A stretch of DNA of 64,000 bases from Ruminococcus flavefaciens. Lineage in GTDB: Bacteria; Bacillota; Clostridia; Oscillospirales; Ruminococcaceae. Positions 7,706 through 17,754 of this stretch are shown here, one piece after another. Under the pieces are notes generated by a model that had not been told where the DNA came from, searched no databases, and was given only the letters and a program-made list of their open reading frames with translations. The stretch's first letter is position 1; every line of letters starts with the position of its first letter. Position numbers and translations under genes: made by a program. The stretch is from the NCBI GenBank assembly GCA_023667045.1, contig JAMPAU010000006.1, positions 32,313 through 96,312 of the forward strand. Reading direction: 5' to 3'.

Positions 7706-9754
7706 TTGGAAGATTTGAAAAAAGCCCTTTTGTTTGCAGACGAGAATTTTTTAGTCGGTCTGTCAAACAAGGGTACGTATAAAAGAGCGTGCAAGGACAT
7801 TGACTGCGAAACTCCAGACTTTGATATAAAGGGCGAGACGGCAGAAGTCCGTACAGGCGGAGAGGTCTGCACAATAACTGTACCGATTGCCGAAAGTAAA
7901 TGTACGTGTGTTTCAAGAGGAATATGCCGTCATATAGTGGGAGCTATAATCACCCTCAGAAACAACACGGAAATGCTGGAAGAAGCACCCATAGAAAATA
8001 AAAAAACGGAAGATATTCCGGACAGACTGAAAAGCGAAATAGTCTCAGCAGACGAGAATTTTTTAGTTAGTCTGTCAAATAAGGGTACGTATAAAAGAGC
8101 GTGCAAGGACGTTGACAGCGAAACTCCTGACTTTGAGATAAAGGGCGAAACGGCGGAAGTCCGTACAGGCGGAGAGGTCTGCACAATAACTGTACCGCTT
8201 GCCGAAAGTAAATGTACGTGTGTTTCAAGGGGGATATGCCGTCATATAGTGGGGGCTATAATTATTCTAAGAAATAATATGGATTTGAAAGCAACTCCAG
8301 TAAGCATACCAGTACAGCAGGAAGTTAAGGTAGCTGAGACCGTTGTTGAAGAACCGCCAGAAGAATTTCTGTCAGAACGTGATACAGCTAAAATCCATAG
8401 CTGTGTACGGCAGTGCCTTGAAACTCTTGGCAGTATCATAAAGTATGGTCTTGTGCGTATTCCGGAGAGCCTGCCGGATATGCTGGAGGCTTCCGCTGTC
8501 CGCTGTCACTCTCTGAAAATGGCAGACGCTGAACGTGTTCTACGTGAGACAGGTAGCCGTCTGTCAGAATGCATTTCACGGCGTGCGTCGTTCAGTATGA
8601 CGGGTTTTATAAATGAAATCTGCTACTGCACCAGACTGCTTGCCGACCTTACAGAAGAAAAGTTACGTCCCGAAAAGCTCGGTACATTCCGGCAGACTTA
8701 CGTTAATTACGGCAAAAAACTAACCATTCTCCCGATAGGTCAGCGGAGTATGCACGGCGACTATGCCGGAGAAGTCTATTACTTTCTTAACATAGACCCT
8801 TATGCAGAACAGCGTTTCTTTTCGATTTCTGATGTAAGACCGGTCTTTTACGACAACAGACAGAAATATTTCAAGGGGAATAGTTTCATATGGGGCATGG
8901 ACGTGCCGATAAAAAATATGATGCATTCCGAGATGGTTCTTGCAAACGCCAAAGTAAACGGCGGTAAACTTTCCACTTCACAGGAGACTACCGTTTTAGC
9001 CTCATATGATGTGGTTATCGACTGCGACGAGGTGCGTGACCTTATTTACACGGATTTCAGACAGCTTGCCGTTGAGATTTCAGAAAAGCACCCTAAGACA
9101 GAACTTGACAAGATGTGTTTCGTTCAGCCGGAAAAGTGCATAGAAAGTGCCTTTGACAAGTATTTACAGCAGTATGTCATTACACTGGAAGATATAAACG
9201 GCAACAGAATATCTGTTCGTGCCAAATACTCTGCTGAAAACAAAGACTTTATTGAACTCCTTGAAAGTATCGGCAGAAAAATGCTTGACAAGCCAAAAAA
9301 GAATTACGTTTTTCTTGCGACTGCTTACGTATACGACGGCGAGTTAACTCTTTTCCCGATAGAAGTATATGACTTTATTAGGAAGAAACACAGCGACCCT
9401 TACGAACTCCCCGAAAAGTACGGCAATATAGAAGTTTCGGCGGTGTATGCCGAAAAGATTCTTGACTTCTTCAATGAGGTCACGGACAAAATAACGGTCA
9501 TTGTGCGTAGCGGTTTGCAGGCGGATATAAAAAACGACCACAGGCTTGAAAACCTCGCATTTAACTATGGTCTTAAAGGTCTCAGCTGTATTATAGGGGA
9601 CTTCATGGAAAGTGCCTCGTCATACCGCCACAGCACAGAATCCGACAGCACGGAAGTATTACTTAAAATGCGTACCATATCAGACTACATACGGCAAGGC
9701 AGAAAACGCCTTGAAATAATCACCTCAATATCAAATATGAAAGGAAATAATTAA
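7706..9754 (+). CDS. SWIM zinc-finger protein with a duplicated SWIM unit, YehQ-like
   Basis: A 682-residue protein starting at TTG 7706 after AATGGAGGTG. It opens with two nearly identical copies of a 104-residue unit, about residues 9-90 and 113-194. Each contains a SWIM zinc site of the form CTCVSRGICRHIVGAI, where C-x-C and C-x-H are the metal ligands. SWIM domains are thought to bind DNA or protein. The remaining 480 residues are of unknown fold and probably include the conserved part shared with YehQ. The two copies are also close to identical as DNA with a 312-base period, showing a recent tandem duplication. It sits between the small helical protein and the DUF4132-like gene. Confidence 0.75.
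   Translation: MEDLKKALLFADENFLVGLSNKGTYKRACKDIDCETPDFDIKGETAEVRTGGEVCTITVPIAESKCTCVSRGICRHIVGAIITLRNNTEMLEEAPIENKKTEDIPDRLKSEIVSADENFLVSLSNKGTYKRACKDVDSETPDFEIKGETAEVRTGGEVCTITVPLAESKCTCVSRGICRHIVGAIIILRNNMDLKATPVSIPVQQEVKVAETVVEEPPEEFLSERDTAKIHSCVRQCLETLGSIIKYGLVRIPESLPDMLEASAVRCHSLKMADAERVLRETGSRLSECISRRASFSMTGFINEICYCTRLLADLTEEKLRPEKLGTFRQTYVNYGKKLTILPIGQRSMHGDYAGEVYYFLNIDPYAEQRFFSISDVRPVFYDNRQKYFKGNSFIWGMDVPIKNMMHSEMVLANAKVNGGKLSTSQETTVLASYDVVIDCDEVRDLIYTDFRQLAVEISEKHPKTELDKMCFVQPEKCIESAFDKYLQQYVITLEDINGNRISVRAKYSAENKDFIELLESIGRKMLDKPKKNYVFLATAYVYDGELTLFPIEVYDFIRKKHSDPYELPEKYGNIEVSAVYAEKILDFFNEVTDKITVIVRSGLQADIKNDHRLENLAFNYGLKGLSCIIGDFMESASSYRHSTESDSTEVLLKMRTISDYIRQGRKRLEIITSISNMKGNN
7736..8285 (+). 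repeat. In-frame tandem duplication, period 312 bases
   Basis: Segment starting GCAGACGAGAATTTTTTAG at 7736 recurs at 8048 with only scattered substitutions over roughly 240 bases; several differences are synonymous. The unit encodes one SWIM-containing domain. Confidence 0.9.
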
Positions 9755-9755
9755 T

Positions 9756-12700
9756 ATGCTTTATTCACACAGTACACAGAAATTCCAGAAACTTTCAAAG
9801 GCTCTGGAAATGTACAAACTCGAAAGCGGTATAATAGACCTTGCTCTTGAATACCTCGACATCTCAAAGGACAGAAACAATGCACTCCTTGAAAGAATAC
9901 CAGTTCAGCAGTATGATGAAGAATTTGGAAAAAGGTATTTTTTGGCGGACAGCATAAAGTCTGAGCTCCGTCCGCTGAAAAATCCGGAGCTTACAGAAAG
10001 ATACATACTTCTGTCACAGGCACTGTACGGCTCTGAATCATACGGCTTTATAAACGCTTATTATAATTTTGACGGTCTCGGCAAACACGAAAAGGAAATA
10101 GTAAAGGCTCTTTCTTCACGTTACGGCGACAAGGCAGAGGCTTGCTATTATGCAATATGTGTATCAATGTTTAAAGAATCCCAGCATTTGTCAAAGGATA
10201 AAAAAAGTCCGGAAATCTGTATGAATGCTATTGAGTTTGTGAAAGACCCTGCTGTTACTGCACTGCTGTGTGCCTTTGCACTCAATCAGACCCCTGTGCC
10301 TGAAAAAATGGGCATTATGGAAAAAGTCATTTTCAGTCACCTAAGAAAAGACCCGACAACAGAAAAGGCTGTTGAATGCATAAAAGGTCTTATCAGTTCG
10401 GGTACGAAATTCGGCAATAAAATGCTTATGCTGGCAGTAGGCGAGGGAGCATATTTTTCTTCAGAACTTAAGAAATATTTCATGGCAAACTCGGCAGGCT
10501 ACAGTGTGGATTTAGCTCAGAATGCCCTCAACAAGCTTACCAACCCCGAAAGAATGCTGAATCTCATAGCTGAAACCCCTAAACTTGTAGATTCTGCATA
10601 TATATCATGTCTGATAAATTACTATAATCTTAACGAAAGGGGAGTTTCTGAACACCTTGAAGTACTGGCAGTCAGATACACCGACGAGTACGTTAATGCT
10701 ATGAACTCCACTCATGATACCGATAAAGCCAAGTCAATGGAGAAGATTTTAATAAAGGCTAATCCGAAGTACACAGTCACAGAAAACTCCCTCAGAGACA
10801 AGGCACGTTTACGCATTTCTAAGGAAGTAAGCTCATGGTTTAAGAATGATAAGGAAATCCGCAAGTACCTTATGGGAAGTCTGAACTTTGCAGATATAAA
10901 GAATTTAATGGACGTACAGAATAATTATCCGGAAAAATCCGACAACAACTATATAAAGTCTTACGGTCTGGACGACTTTATGAAACGTGTTATCACTGTA
11001 ATGACATTCTTTAATTCATGGAATGTATACTACACCATAAACAACTACACGGGTTTTAACGTATCAAGCAGTACAGATGATTTTATCGGCTTGCTTATTG
11101 AGCAGGGTGTTGACAGCAGAACCATTTTAGAAAAATTAGCCTTTTTTGTTGACAACTCATATATATACAACATGGCGAACGACTTCTCAAAGGCTATGGC
11201 AGACAAGGCAGAGGACTTTGCCGATACTGACGTAAGCGGTCTGCCGGTTACTGCACGCTGGATATATGTTACGGCACTAATTACTGCCGGACGTGAAAAA
11301 TATAAATCACAGATTCTGTCACTTACCGGAGATACAAGCAAAAAGATTAAAGAAGCTTTAGTGGACGGTATTTCTATAAAATGGCACGACGAGATTGTAG
11401 AGTTGTTGCAGTCCAAAAAATCCGGTATGCGTGAGATAGCCGTATCTGTACTGGAAAAGAACAACGACGGCTCTTTCACTGAGGAAATAACAAAGGCTTT
11501 TGAAAAGGAAAAATCCGGAAAGATTAAAACACGCCTTGCCGGACTTCTCGGTATGGAGACAGCCGTAAGCAGTGACGATAAAAGCTCTGGAAAGATTGAT
11601 ATTGTCGCAAGTCTTGTAAAGGGTGCAAAGGGCAAGAAAGTTGCTTTTCTGTTTGAGTCGCCATATAAAACCATTCACTTCACAGACGGTGCAGAAGTGC
11701 CGGAAGATTACCTTAAAGCCCTTATTATACTCTACTCTGATATGATTTCTATAGCCGTGAACAAAACCGCTGTGGAGCTTGCCGGAAAAATAAACCCCGA
11801 TGAACTCAATGACTTTACAATAGAGGTATTCAGACGTTGGGCAGACAAGGGTGCTACAGCTAAAACTAAATGGGTTATGTGGTTCTGCGGAGTGCATGGC
11901 GGTCACGGCATGACTGAAACTCTCATGAAATACATAAAAGAATGGTCGGAGCATTCAAGGGGAGCTATAGCTTCTGAGGCTGTAATGGCTATGGCTGTGA
12001 ACGGCAGTTCTGAGGCACTCATGAACGTTGACAGTATAGCACGGAAATTCAAGCATAAGCAGGTCAGAAACTCCGCTAACAAAGCCCTTAACGACGTTGC
12101 CGGAATACTCGGCATAACCAAAGAAGAACTCGCTGACAAGATTGTGCCGGATATGAATTTTGATGACAAGATGTGTCGTGTTTTCGATTATGGAAACAGA
12201 CAGTTTAACGTTTATCTTACGCCCACGCTTGAAATAGAAATCTTTAACGGCGACAAGAAAGTAAAGAATCTTCCCAAACCTGCCAAAAGCGACGACGAGA
12301 CAAAAGCTGTAAAGGCTTACGAGGATTTCAAGGCTATGAAAAAGCAGATTAAAACTGTTGTTGCAAATCAGAAACAGAGACTTGAGTACGTCCTTATGTG
12401 TGACAGAAAATGGACTTGCGAAAACTGGACTAATCTTTTTGTAAAGAATCCGGTTATGCACTGTTTTGCTATAGGTCTGATATGGGGCGTGTACGACGGC
12501 GATAAACTCGTTGAGAGTTTCAGATACATGGACGACGGAAGTTTCACCAACATTGATGAGGACGAGTTTGAAATACCCGAAAATGCCGAAATAGGACTTG
12601 TCCACCCTATTGAACTCACAGAAGAACAGAAAAAATCATGGTCTGAACAGCTCTCGGACTATGAGATAGTACAGCCTTTTCCGCAGATTGCAAGACCTTG

Positions 12701-13100
12701 TTTCAAGCCCACTGAGCAGGAACTTGACAGCAGGGAAGTAACACGTTTTGAGCTGGTAGTCACCGGAAACTATAATCTCCGTGGAAAACTCCTAAAGCTT
12801 GATTGGTCTACAGGTGATGTGCTAGACGCAGGTTGGTTTATGGAATTTGTCCGCAACGATGTGACAAAATGCGTCAAGAATCCCGACGGCACAACATCTT
12901 ACAAGGGCTATTACACAAAAATAGAATTTAGCGGTATGAGTATTGACTACATGGAAGCCGAAGACGTTACTCTCGGCAAGCTCGTTTTCAAGAAGTATGA
13001 TGCAGGTTACAATACAGAGGGATTAAAAATAAAAGACGTAAACCCACGATATTTCAGTGAGGTAATCATGCAGTTGTCTTCATTCGGCAACGCTGAATAA
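9756..13100 (+). CDS. Giant DUF4132-like protein (MolR/YehI family)
   Basis: A 1114-residue protein, cytoplasmic by lack of signal or membrane segments. The first 800 residues are dominated by amphipathic helices resembling HEAT-like repeats. From about residue 830 the chain changes to the conserved C-terminal region of DUF4132 proteins, ending with TKIEFSGMSIDYMEAE and a final YFSEVIMQLSSFG segment. The E. coli relative YehI/MolR lies next to yehL-yehM-yehP-yehQ, the same company as here. The ATG is one base after the SWIM stop, with AAAGGAAAT inside the end of that gene, so expression is tightly tied. Function unknown; a scaffold for the AAA+ ATPase and VWA protein is a reasonable guess. 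Confidence 0.7.
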   Translation: MLYSHSTQKFQKLSKALEMYKLESGIIDLALEYLDISKDRNNALLERIPVQQYDEEFGKRYFLADSIKSELRPLKNPELTERYILLSQALYGSESYGFINAYYNFDGLGKHEKEIVKALSSRYGDKAEACYYAICVSMFKESQHLSKDKKSPEICMNAIEFVKDPAVTALLCAFALNQTPVPEKMGIMEKVIFSHLRKDPTTEKAVECIKGLISSGTKFGNKMLMLAVGEGAYFSSELKKYFMANSAGYSVDLAQNALNKLTNPERMLNLIAETPKLVDSAYISCLINYYNLNERGVSEHLEVLAVRYTDEYVNAMNSTHDTDKAKSMEKILIKANPKYTVTENSLRDKARLRISKEVSSWFKNDKEIRKYLMGSLNFADIKNLMDVQNNYPEKSDNNYIKSYGLDDFMKRVITVMTFFNSWNVYYTINNYTGFNVSSSTDDFIGLLIEQGVDSRTILEKLAFFVDNSYIYNMANDFSKAMADKAEDFADTDVSGLPVTARWIYVTALITAGREKYKSQILSLTGDTSKKIKEALVDGISIKWHDEIVELLQSKKSGMREIAVSVLEKNNDGSFTEEITKAFEKEKSGKIKTRLAGLLGMETAVSSDDKSSGKIDIVASLVKGAKGKKVAFLFESPYKTIHFTDGAEVPEDYLKALIILYSDMISIAVNKTAVELAGKINPDELNDFTIEVFRRWADKGATAKTKWVMWFCGVHGGHGMTETLMKYIKEWSEHSRGAIASEAVMAMAVNGSSEALMNVDSIARKFKHKQVRNSANKALNDVAGILGITKEELADKIVPDMNFDDKMCRVFDYGNRQFNVYLTPTLEIEIFNGDKKVKNLPKPAKSDDETKAVKAYEDFKAMKKQIKTVVANQKQRLEYVLMCDRKWTCENWTNLFVKNPVMHCFAIGLIWGVYDGDKLVESFRYMDDGSFTNIDEDEFEIPENAEIGLVHPIELTEEQKKSWSEQLSDYEIVQPFPQIARPCFKPTEQELDSREVTRFELVVTGNYNLRGKLLKLDWSTGDVLDAGWFMEFVRNDVTKCVKNPDGTTSYKGYYTKIEFSGMSIDYMEAEDVTLGKLVFKKYDAGYNTEGLKIKDVNPRYFSEVIMQLSSFGNAE

Positions 13101-13118
13101 AATCCGGAGGTAATAAAT

Positions 13119-14222
13119 ATGGAAAATATTTCAATCAAACCGCCTGTTGAGGTTCGCTATGCTGACGAACTCGCACTTCTCGCAAAATACGATACCGGAA
13201 AACGTCCGGCAAACTGGAAACTCTCCCCTAAAGCTGTGAGAACTTTCATTCTCGGCGGTAAAATAAAGACAGAAAACGGCAACGTCGAAATCGCAAGGAA
13301 ATTTTACGGCAACGACGCACTCGTTGAACGCTGTATTATCACACTCGCCGGAAACCGTGGGCTTATGCTTGTCGGTGAACCCGGTACGGCTAAAACTATG
13401 CTCTCTGAACTCCTCTCAGCCGGCTGTTGCGGAGTAAGCACCAATACTGTACAGGGTACGGCAGGCACTACAGAAGACATGATTAAGTACAGCTGGAACT
13501 ATGCCCTACTGCTGTCAAAAGGTCCTTGTCGTGAAGCACTTGTGCCGTCACCTCTGCTTGTCGGAATGGAAAAAGGTATTTTTGCACGTTTTGAGGAAAT
13601 AACACGTACTCCGGCAGAGATTCAGGACAGTCTTATTTCTGTCATGAGCGACCAGATACTTAATATTCCGGAGCTTGCCGACGACGGTTTTGTTTTCGCA
13701 AAGGCGGGTTTCAATATCATAGGTACGGCAAATACCCGTGACAAAGGCGTTAACGAGATGTCGGGGGCTTTGAAAAGGCGTTTTAATTTTGAGACGGTAG
13801 AGCCTGTAAAGGACGTAAGACTTGAAAAAGAAATTATAGTCCGTGAGGCACAGAACCTTGCCGAATCAAATAACATTGATATGCCTGTTGATGTAGACGT
13901 GGCTGAACTCTTAGCGGTGACATACCATGAACTCCGTGAGGGTATAACCGAAAAAGGCACACGCATTGACAAGCCCTCTGCCGTGATGAGTACCGCTGAG
14001 GCTGTTTCCGTGTACTATCAGACACTTAGTCATGCTTGGTATTACGGCGACGGAAAAATAGACTTAGGCGTTATGACCGAGAATCTTTTAGGGGCTGTAT
14101 GCAAGGAAAACAAAGACGATTTGGAAAAACTAAAGGCTTATTTTCGCACGGCAGTCAAGGAAAAAGGAAAAGTTGGTGGACTATGGAAAAAATACTCAGA
14201 GACAGCAAAGTTACTGAAATGA
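13119..14222 (+). CDS. MoxR-type AAA+ ATPase, YehL-like
   Basis: A 367-residue AAA+ ATPase. Walker A is GEPGTAKT (residues 86-93). The Walker B region ARFEEITRTPAEIQ, sensor-1 Asn in IGTANTRDKG, and the arginine-finger region GALKRRFNFE are all present in MoxR order. MoxR ATPases act as chaperones that remodel or insert cofactors into partner proteins, usually together with a VWA protein. The operon supplies such a partner. The start follows AATCCGGAGG. Its 3' end overlaps the next gene. Assignment to the YehL branch rests mainly on the neighbours. Confidence 0.85.
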   Translation: MENISIKPPVEVRYADELALLAKYDTGKRPANWKLSPKAVRTFILGGKIKTENGNVEIARKFYGNDALVERCIITLAGNRGLMLVGEPGTAKTMLSELLSAGCCGVSTNTVQGTAGTTEDMIKYSWNYALLLSKGPCREALVPSPLLVGMEKGIFARFEEITRTPAEIQDSLISVMSDQILNIPELADDGFVFAKAGFNIIGTANTRDKGVNEMSGALKRRFNFETVEPVKDVRLEKEIIVREAQNLAESNNIDMPVDVDVAELLAVTYHELREGITEKGTRIDKPSAVMSTAEAVSVYYQTLSHAWYYGDGKIDLGVMTENLLGAVCKENKDDLEKLKAYFRTAVKEKGKVGGLWKKYSETAKLLK

Positions 14223-16576
14223 TTCCCTATAATCTCAGCGGAAAGTATCTTTTGTTTCCGGTACGTCATCATAGTCCGGTGTGTTCGTATCAGCTTGTGC
14301 GGACTATCAGAGAGTATCAGCCGGAGATAATCCTTATTGAAGGACCGGAAAACGCCAACTGTCTTATACCGGCTCTTGTCAACGAAAAGACAAAACTTCC
14401 GTCGGCTATATACTATTACTACAAAGACACAAAAAAGCTCGTCAGTGAAGACGGAAATGACTACAAATGCTACTATCCTTTTCTGTATTCGTCGCCGGAG
14501 TACAACGCCATGAAACAAGCCGTGAATATGGGCATTCCGGCAGAATTTATTGATTTGCCGTACTGTGATATTCTGATAAATACGGCAGAGCAGAAAGGTC
14601 TCCGGAAGAAAGCCGAAAAGCACAGCTATGCCGACGATACAAGGCTTGTGCAGAGCAGATTCTATGAAAAGCTCTGTGAAAATACAAACGTCCGGAGCTT
14701 TGAGGAGTTCTGGGAAAAGTACTTTGAGATAGCAGGGATTTTTCTTACTCCAGAAAAATTCGTCAGGCAGTTGCATACATACTGCACAATCACACGTGCT
14801 GAGACTTCCGACGAGGAAATGAAATCAGATGGTACACTTGCACGTGAGGCACATATGGCAGGAAGAATTACTGAAGCTATGGAAAAATACAACAGGGTGC
14901 TTGTGGTGACAGGCGGTTTTCACAGCAAGGGCATTTATGACCTTATTGAATCCGGAAAGATAAAGCCCCCTAAGCTCCGCAAGATTCCGGCTAATCAGCA
15001 CGGCTGTTATCCTATGGCTTATTCATACGAGGCTTCGGACGCACTGCACGGCTACGCTTCCGGTATGAGTTTTCCGGCTTTCTATGATTCAGTAACGCTT
15101 TCACTCCTTGAAAAAGGCACTCCGGAAAATATCTATAACGACCTCACTCTTGACCTCCTTGTGAAGACTGCCAAAGAAACCAACAAAAAGGATATTCCGG
15201 TATCTATAGCAGATGTTACTTCAGCTAAAACTTTAATGGACGGTCTTTCAGCACTCAGAAACTCAAGGCAGTCTGGTATGTATGAACTTTTCGACGCTGT
15301 GACGAGTACTTTTATAAAGGGCGAAAAAACCGTATCTTCTGCACTTCCTCTTGATATTCTCAGAAAACTTGCCACCGGAAAGGCAGTCGGCTTTATCGGC
15401 GATACAGAGCATATCCCACCGCTGATAACAGACTTTGAGGAGCAGGCTAAAAAATTCAGTCTTAAAATAAACGACGTAACACCTAACGACGTTGAAGTTT
15501 CTTTGTTTACTAAGCAGAAAGACATGGACAAAAGCCGTTTTCTGCACAGAATGGATTTTCTTGATACTGGCTTTGCAGTAATGCGGAAAGGTCCTGACCT
15601 GCACACAAACAAGGGCAGAAGCCGTGTACGTGAGGAGTGGAGATATGCACGCTCTCCGGAAGTAGACTCATCTCTTATCGACCACACAACAGACGGTTTC
15701 ACGATTGAGGAGGCTTGCATTACTGTTGCCGTAAGAAAACTGCGTGATGAAATGCGTTGTGAGATGTCGGCACGTGTGGCAGTTGACTGTTTTCTTATGG
15801 GCATACCGCTACAGCAGTCGGAACTTGACCTTATTGACGAAATACTCACTGCCGACGGCGATTTCTTTTCTGTCGGAAATGGTCTCCGGTACTTTGAGAC
15901 ACTCAACAGTCTGCAACAGCTTTACAGTTTTTCGGACAGTTCTTCACTCGGCTATATAAGACAATGCTTTGAAAAACTTATAACTGCACTGCCGTCAATG
16001 GCTGGTGTACAGTCAGACCGTGCAGACGATGTTATTTCAATATTGAAGACCATGTACGGAATAGCTGGAAATATTCTCTCTGACGAAATGGAGACCTTTG
16101 AGGAGACTTTAACTGTCATGTCACAGTCAGCTGAAAAAGAGCCGTCGGTATACGGTGCTGTGTCCGGACTGCTCTATGCCATTGATTCAGAAAGACGTGC
16201 AGAAGCTGAAAATGCCATGCGTGGCTATCTTATGGGTACTGTGGAAATAAAAAAACAGGGTGCTGAGTTTTTAAAGGGGCTTTTCAGTACAGCGAGGGAT
16301 ATAGTTCTTTCGGACGGGTCTTTCTTAAAGATGACAGATACTCTGATAACTGAAATGGATTACGACGACTTTATGGAGATTCTCCCCTCAATGCGACTTG
16401 CATTCAGCTATTTCACGCCGTCGGAGATACAGGACACTGCACAGTCGGTGGCAGAACTTCACAGCGTAAACAAAAAGGATATTCTCAACAGCAGAGCAGT
16501 GGACGAAAATATGTTCCTTTTTGGCGAGAGCCTTGACAGCGAAATATGCAGATTTCTTGATTTGGAGAGGGAATAA
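14183..16576 (+). CDS. DUF5682-like protein (YehM family)
   Basis: A 797-residue protein whose N-terminus has the family's signature FPVRHHSPVC and IILIEGPENA segments, and a GGFHSKGI motif near 250. Two starts are possible: ATG 14183, preceded by GGTGG and overlapping the MoxR gene by 40 bases, and ATG 14219, overlapping the MoxR stop as ATGA. I list the first because it has the better ribosome site. Both imply translational coupling to the ATPase. DUF5682 proteins are known mainly as companions of MoxR, VWA and SWIM proteins; no enzymatic role is established. This is the last gene of the operon. Confidence 0.75.
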   Translation: MEKILRDSKVTEMIPYNLSGKYLLFPVRHHSPVCSYQLVRTIREYQPEIILIEGPENANCLIPALVNEKTKLPSAIYYYYKDTKKLVSEDGNDYKCYYPFLYSSPEYNAMKQAVNMGIPAEFIDLPYCDILINTAEQKGLRKKAEKHSYADDTRLVQSRFYEKLCENTNVRSFEEFWEKYFEIAGIFLTPEKFVRQLHTYCTITRAETSDEEMKSDGTLAREAHMAGRITEAMEKYNRVLVVTGGFHSKGIYDLIESGKIKPPKLRKIPANQHGCYPMAYSYEASDALHGYASGMSFPAFYDSVTLSLLEKGTPENIYNDLTLDLLVKTAKETNKKDIPVSIADVTSAKTLMDGLSALRNSRQSGMYELFDAVTSTFIKGEKTVSSALPLDILRKLATGKAVGFIGDTEHIPPLITDFEEQAKKFSLKINDVTPNDVEVSLFTKQKDMDKSRFLHRMDFLDTGFAVMRKGPDLHTNKGRSRVREEWRYARSPEVDSSLIDHTTDGFTIEEACITVAVRKLRDEMRCEMSARVAVDCFLMGIPLQQSELDLIDEILTADGDFFSVGNGLRYFETLNSLQQLYSFSDSSSLGYIRQCFEKLITALPSMAGVQSDRADDVISILKTMYGIAGNILSDEMETFEETLTVMSQSAEKEPSVYGAVSGLLYAIDSERRAEAENAMRGYLMGTVEIKKQGAEFLKGLFSTARDIVLSDGSFLKMTDTLITEMDYDDFMEILPSMRLAFSYFTPSEIQDTAQSVAELHSVNKKDILNSRAVDENMFLFGESLDSEICRFLDLERE

Positions 16577-16887
16577 CAGTCTTTTGCCTGTCTATTTGAA
16601 AAAACAGCTTGAAAGAGACTGCCGTCGTGTAACATTAATTTGAAAACAAGCAGAAATTATTTTGGCAATCAGTAAAGAAAGGAAAAAGTTACTGGCACGG
16701 TATTCAGCCACAGGATTTGCTTTTACTGTGTATACCCGTATGGCAACGGGGAATTTACGCCTTTGGAGTGTCATGCCAAACGTGAGTAGATTATGACTTG
16801 TCATTTCAAAAACGGACACGTTGAACAAGGAATAAACTTAAAAGCTTGATTTATAGCTTTTTATAAGTTTTCAGTAACGGTATTATA
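16577..16887. other. Gene-free spacer with a possible decayed element
   Basis: Between 16690 and 16810 all three plus frames stay open for 25 or more codons with odd composition (for example MATGNLRLWSVMPNV), although there is no ribosome site and no upstream start. This resembles a fragment of a dispersed repeat or dead mobile element rather than a gene. A weak inverted repeat AAAAGCT / AGCTTTTT lies at about 16838-16863. I see no good terminator after the DUF5682-like gene. Confidence 0.35.
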
Positions 16888-17550
16888 ATGGGCAGACTTA
16901 TTGTTATAGAGGGGCTTGACGGAAGTGGAAAACACACACAGGCGGTACGCTTTAAAGAATATCTGGAGAGTATCGGCAGAGATGTAATGCTGGTATCCTT
17001 TCCGGACTATGAAAGCCCTTCGTCTTCTCTCGTAAAGATGTACCTTGCCGGAGATTTCGGCAAAGAGGCGGATTCTGTAAACCCCTACACAGCGTCGTCT
17101 TTCTATGCTGTAGACCGTTTCGCAAGCTACCGCACAAAGTGGCAGGATTTCTATGAAAAAGGTGGTATTGTGATTGCCGACCGCTACACTACTTCAAATG
17201 CCGTACACCAGTGTGCAAAGCTTCCGGCAGACCAGTGGGACAGCTTTATTGAATGGCTCTTTGAGTATGAATATAAGTACATGGGCATTCCTGCACCCGA
17301 TATGGTTATATATCTGAGAGTGGAAACAGAAATCAGTCAGAGACTTATGACAGGCAGATACAAAAGCGACGAGACAAAGAAAGACATTCACGAGCGTGAT
17401 ATTGATTATCTCGCAAGGTCAAGGCGGTCTGCTGATTACTGTGCAGAAAAGCTCGGCTGGAAAGTAATTGAATGCACAGACGGCGGTAATATGCGTACGA
17501 TAGGTGATATTTCTGATAAGATTAAAAAAATTACCGGCTTTTATAAATAA
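16888..17550 (+). CDS. tmk: Thymidylate kinase
   Basis: A 220-residue dTMP kinase, which phosphorylates dTMP to dTDP in the cytoplasm. The P-loop is EGLDGSGKHTQ (8-18), where the usual Ser/Thr after the Lys is His followed by Thr. The DRY motif with its downstream TTSNAVHQ, and the DMVIYLRV Walker B-like strand, are in place. The lid region RYKSDETKKDIHE carries basic residues. Length is normal for the family. The ATG at 16888 lacks a clear ribosome site, since only AACGG precedes it, so translation may be weak. It stands alone between two gene-poor gaps. Confidence 0.85.
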   Translation: MGRLIVIEGLDGSGKHTQAVRFKEYLESIGRDVMLVSFPDYESPSSSLVKMYLAGDFGKEADSVNPYTASSFYAVDRFASYRTKWQDFYEKGGIVIADRYTTSNAVHQCAKLPADQWDSFIEWLFEYEYKYMGIPAPDMVIYLRVETEISQRLMTGRYKSDETKKDIHERDIDYLARSRRSADYCAEKLGWKVIECTDGGNMRTIGDISDKIKKITGFYK

Positions 17551-17754
17551 TATATATAAAAATAGCTATTGCAATATATATTCTCTGTAATATCTGTTTC
17601 CGAATTGTAATAAATGACGAAAAAAAGCAGGATTTTAAAAAAAGCTTGATTTTTACGGATTTATGTGATAAAATAATTTAAAGGCTTTATATGGGATAGT
17701 TTTTCCGGAAACAGCCTGTCTTTTGCAGTAAAATCTGGAATAATGAAAAATATA
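17551..17754. other. AT-rich spacer
   Basis: No open frame with a ribosome site and no convincing terminator hairpin was seen in this stretch before the promoter at 17755. Confidence 0.4.

Noticed and set aside
11045-12619. Several long minus-strand frames under the DUF4132-like gene
   Set aside because: They are shadows of a 1114-codon gene with consistent coding character; none has start context.
15133-15906. Minus-strand 257-codon frame under the DUF5682-like gene
   Set aside because: Ser-rich composition typical of an antisense shadow, and no ribosome site.
16592-16828. Minus-strand 78-codon frame between the DUF5682-like gene and tmk
   Set aside because: No ribosome site, odd composition and frames open on the other strand too; it fits a relic repeat better than a gene.
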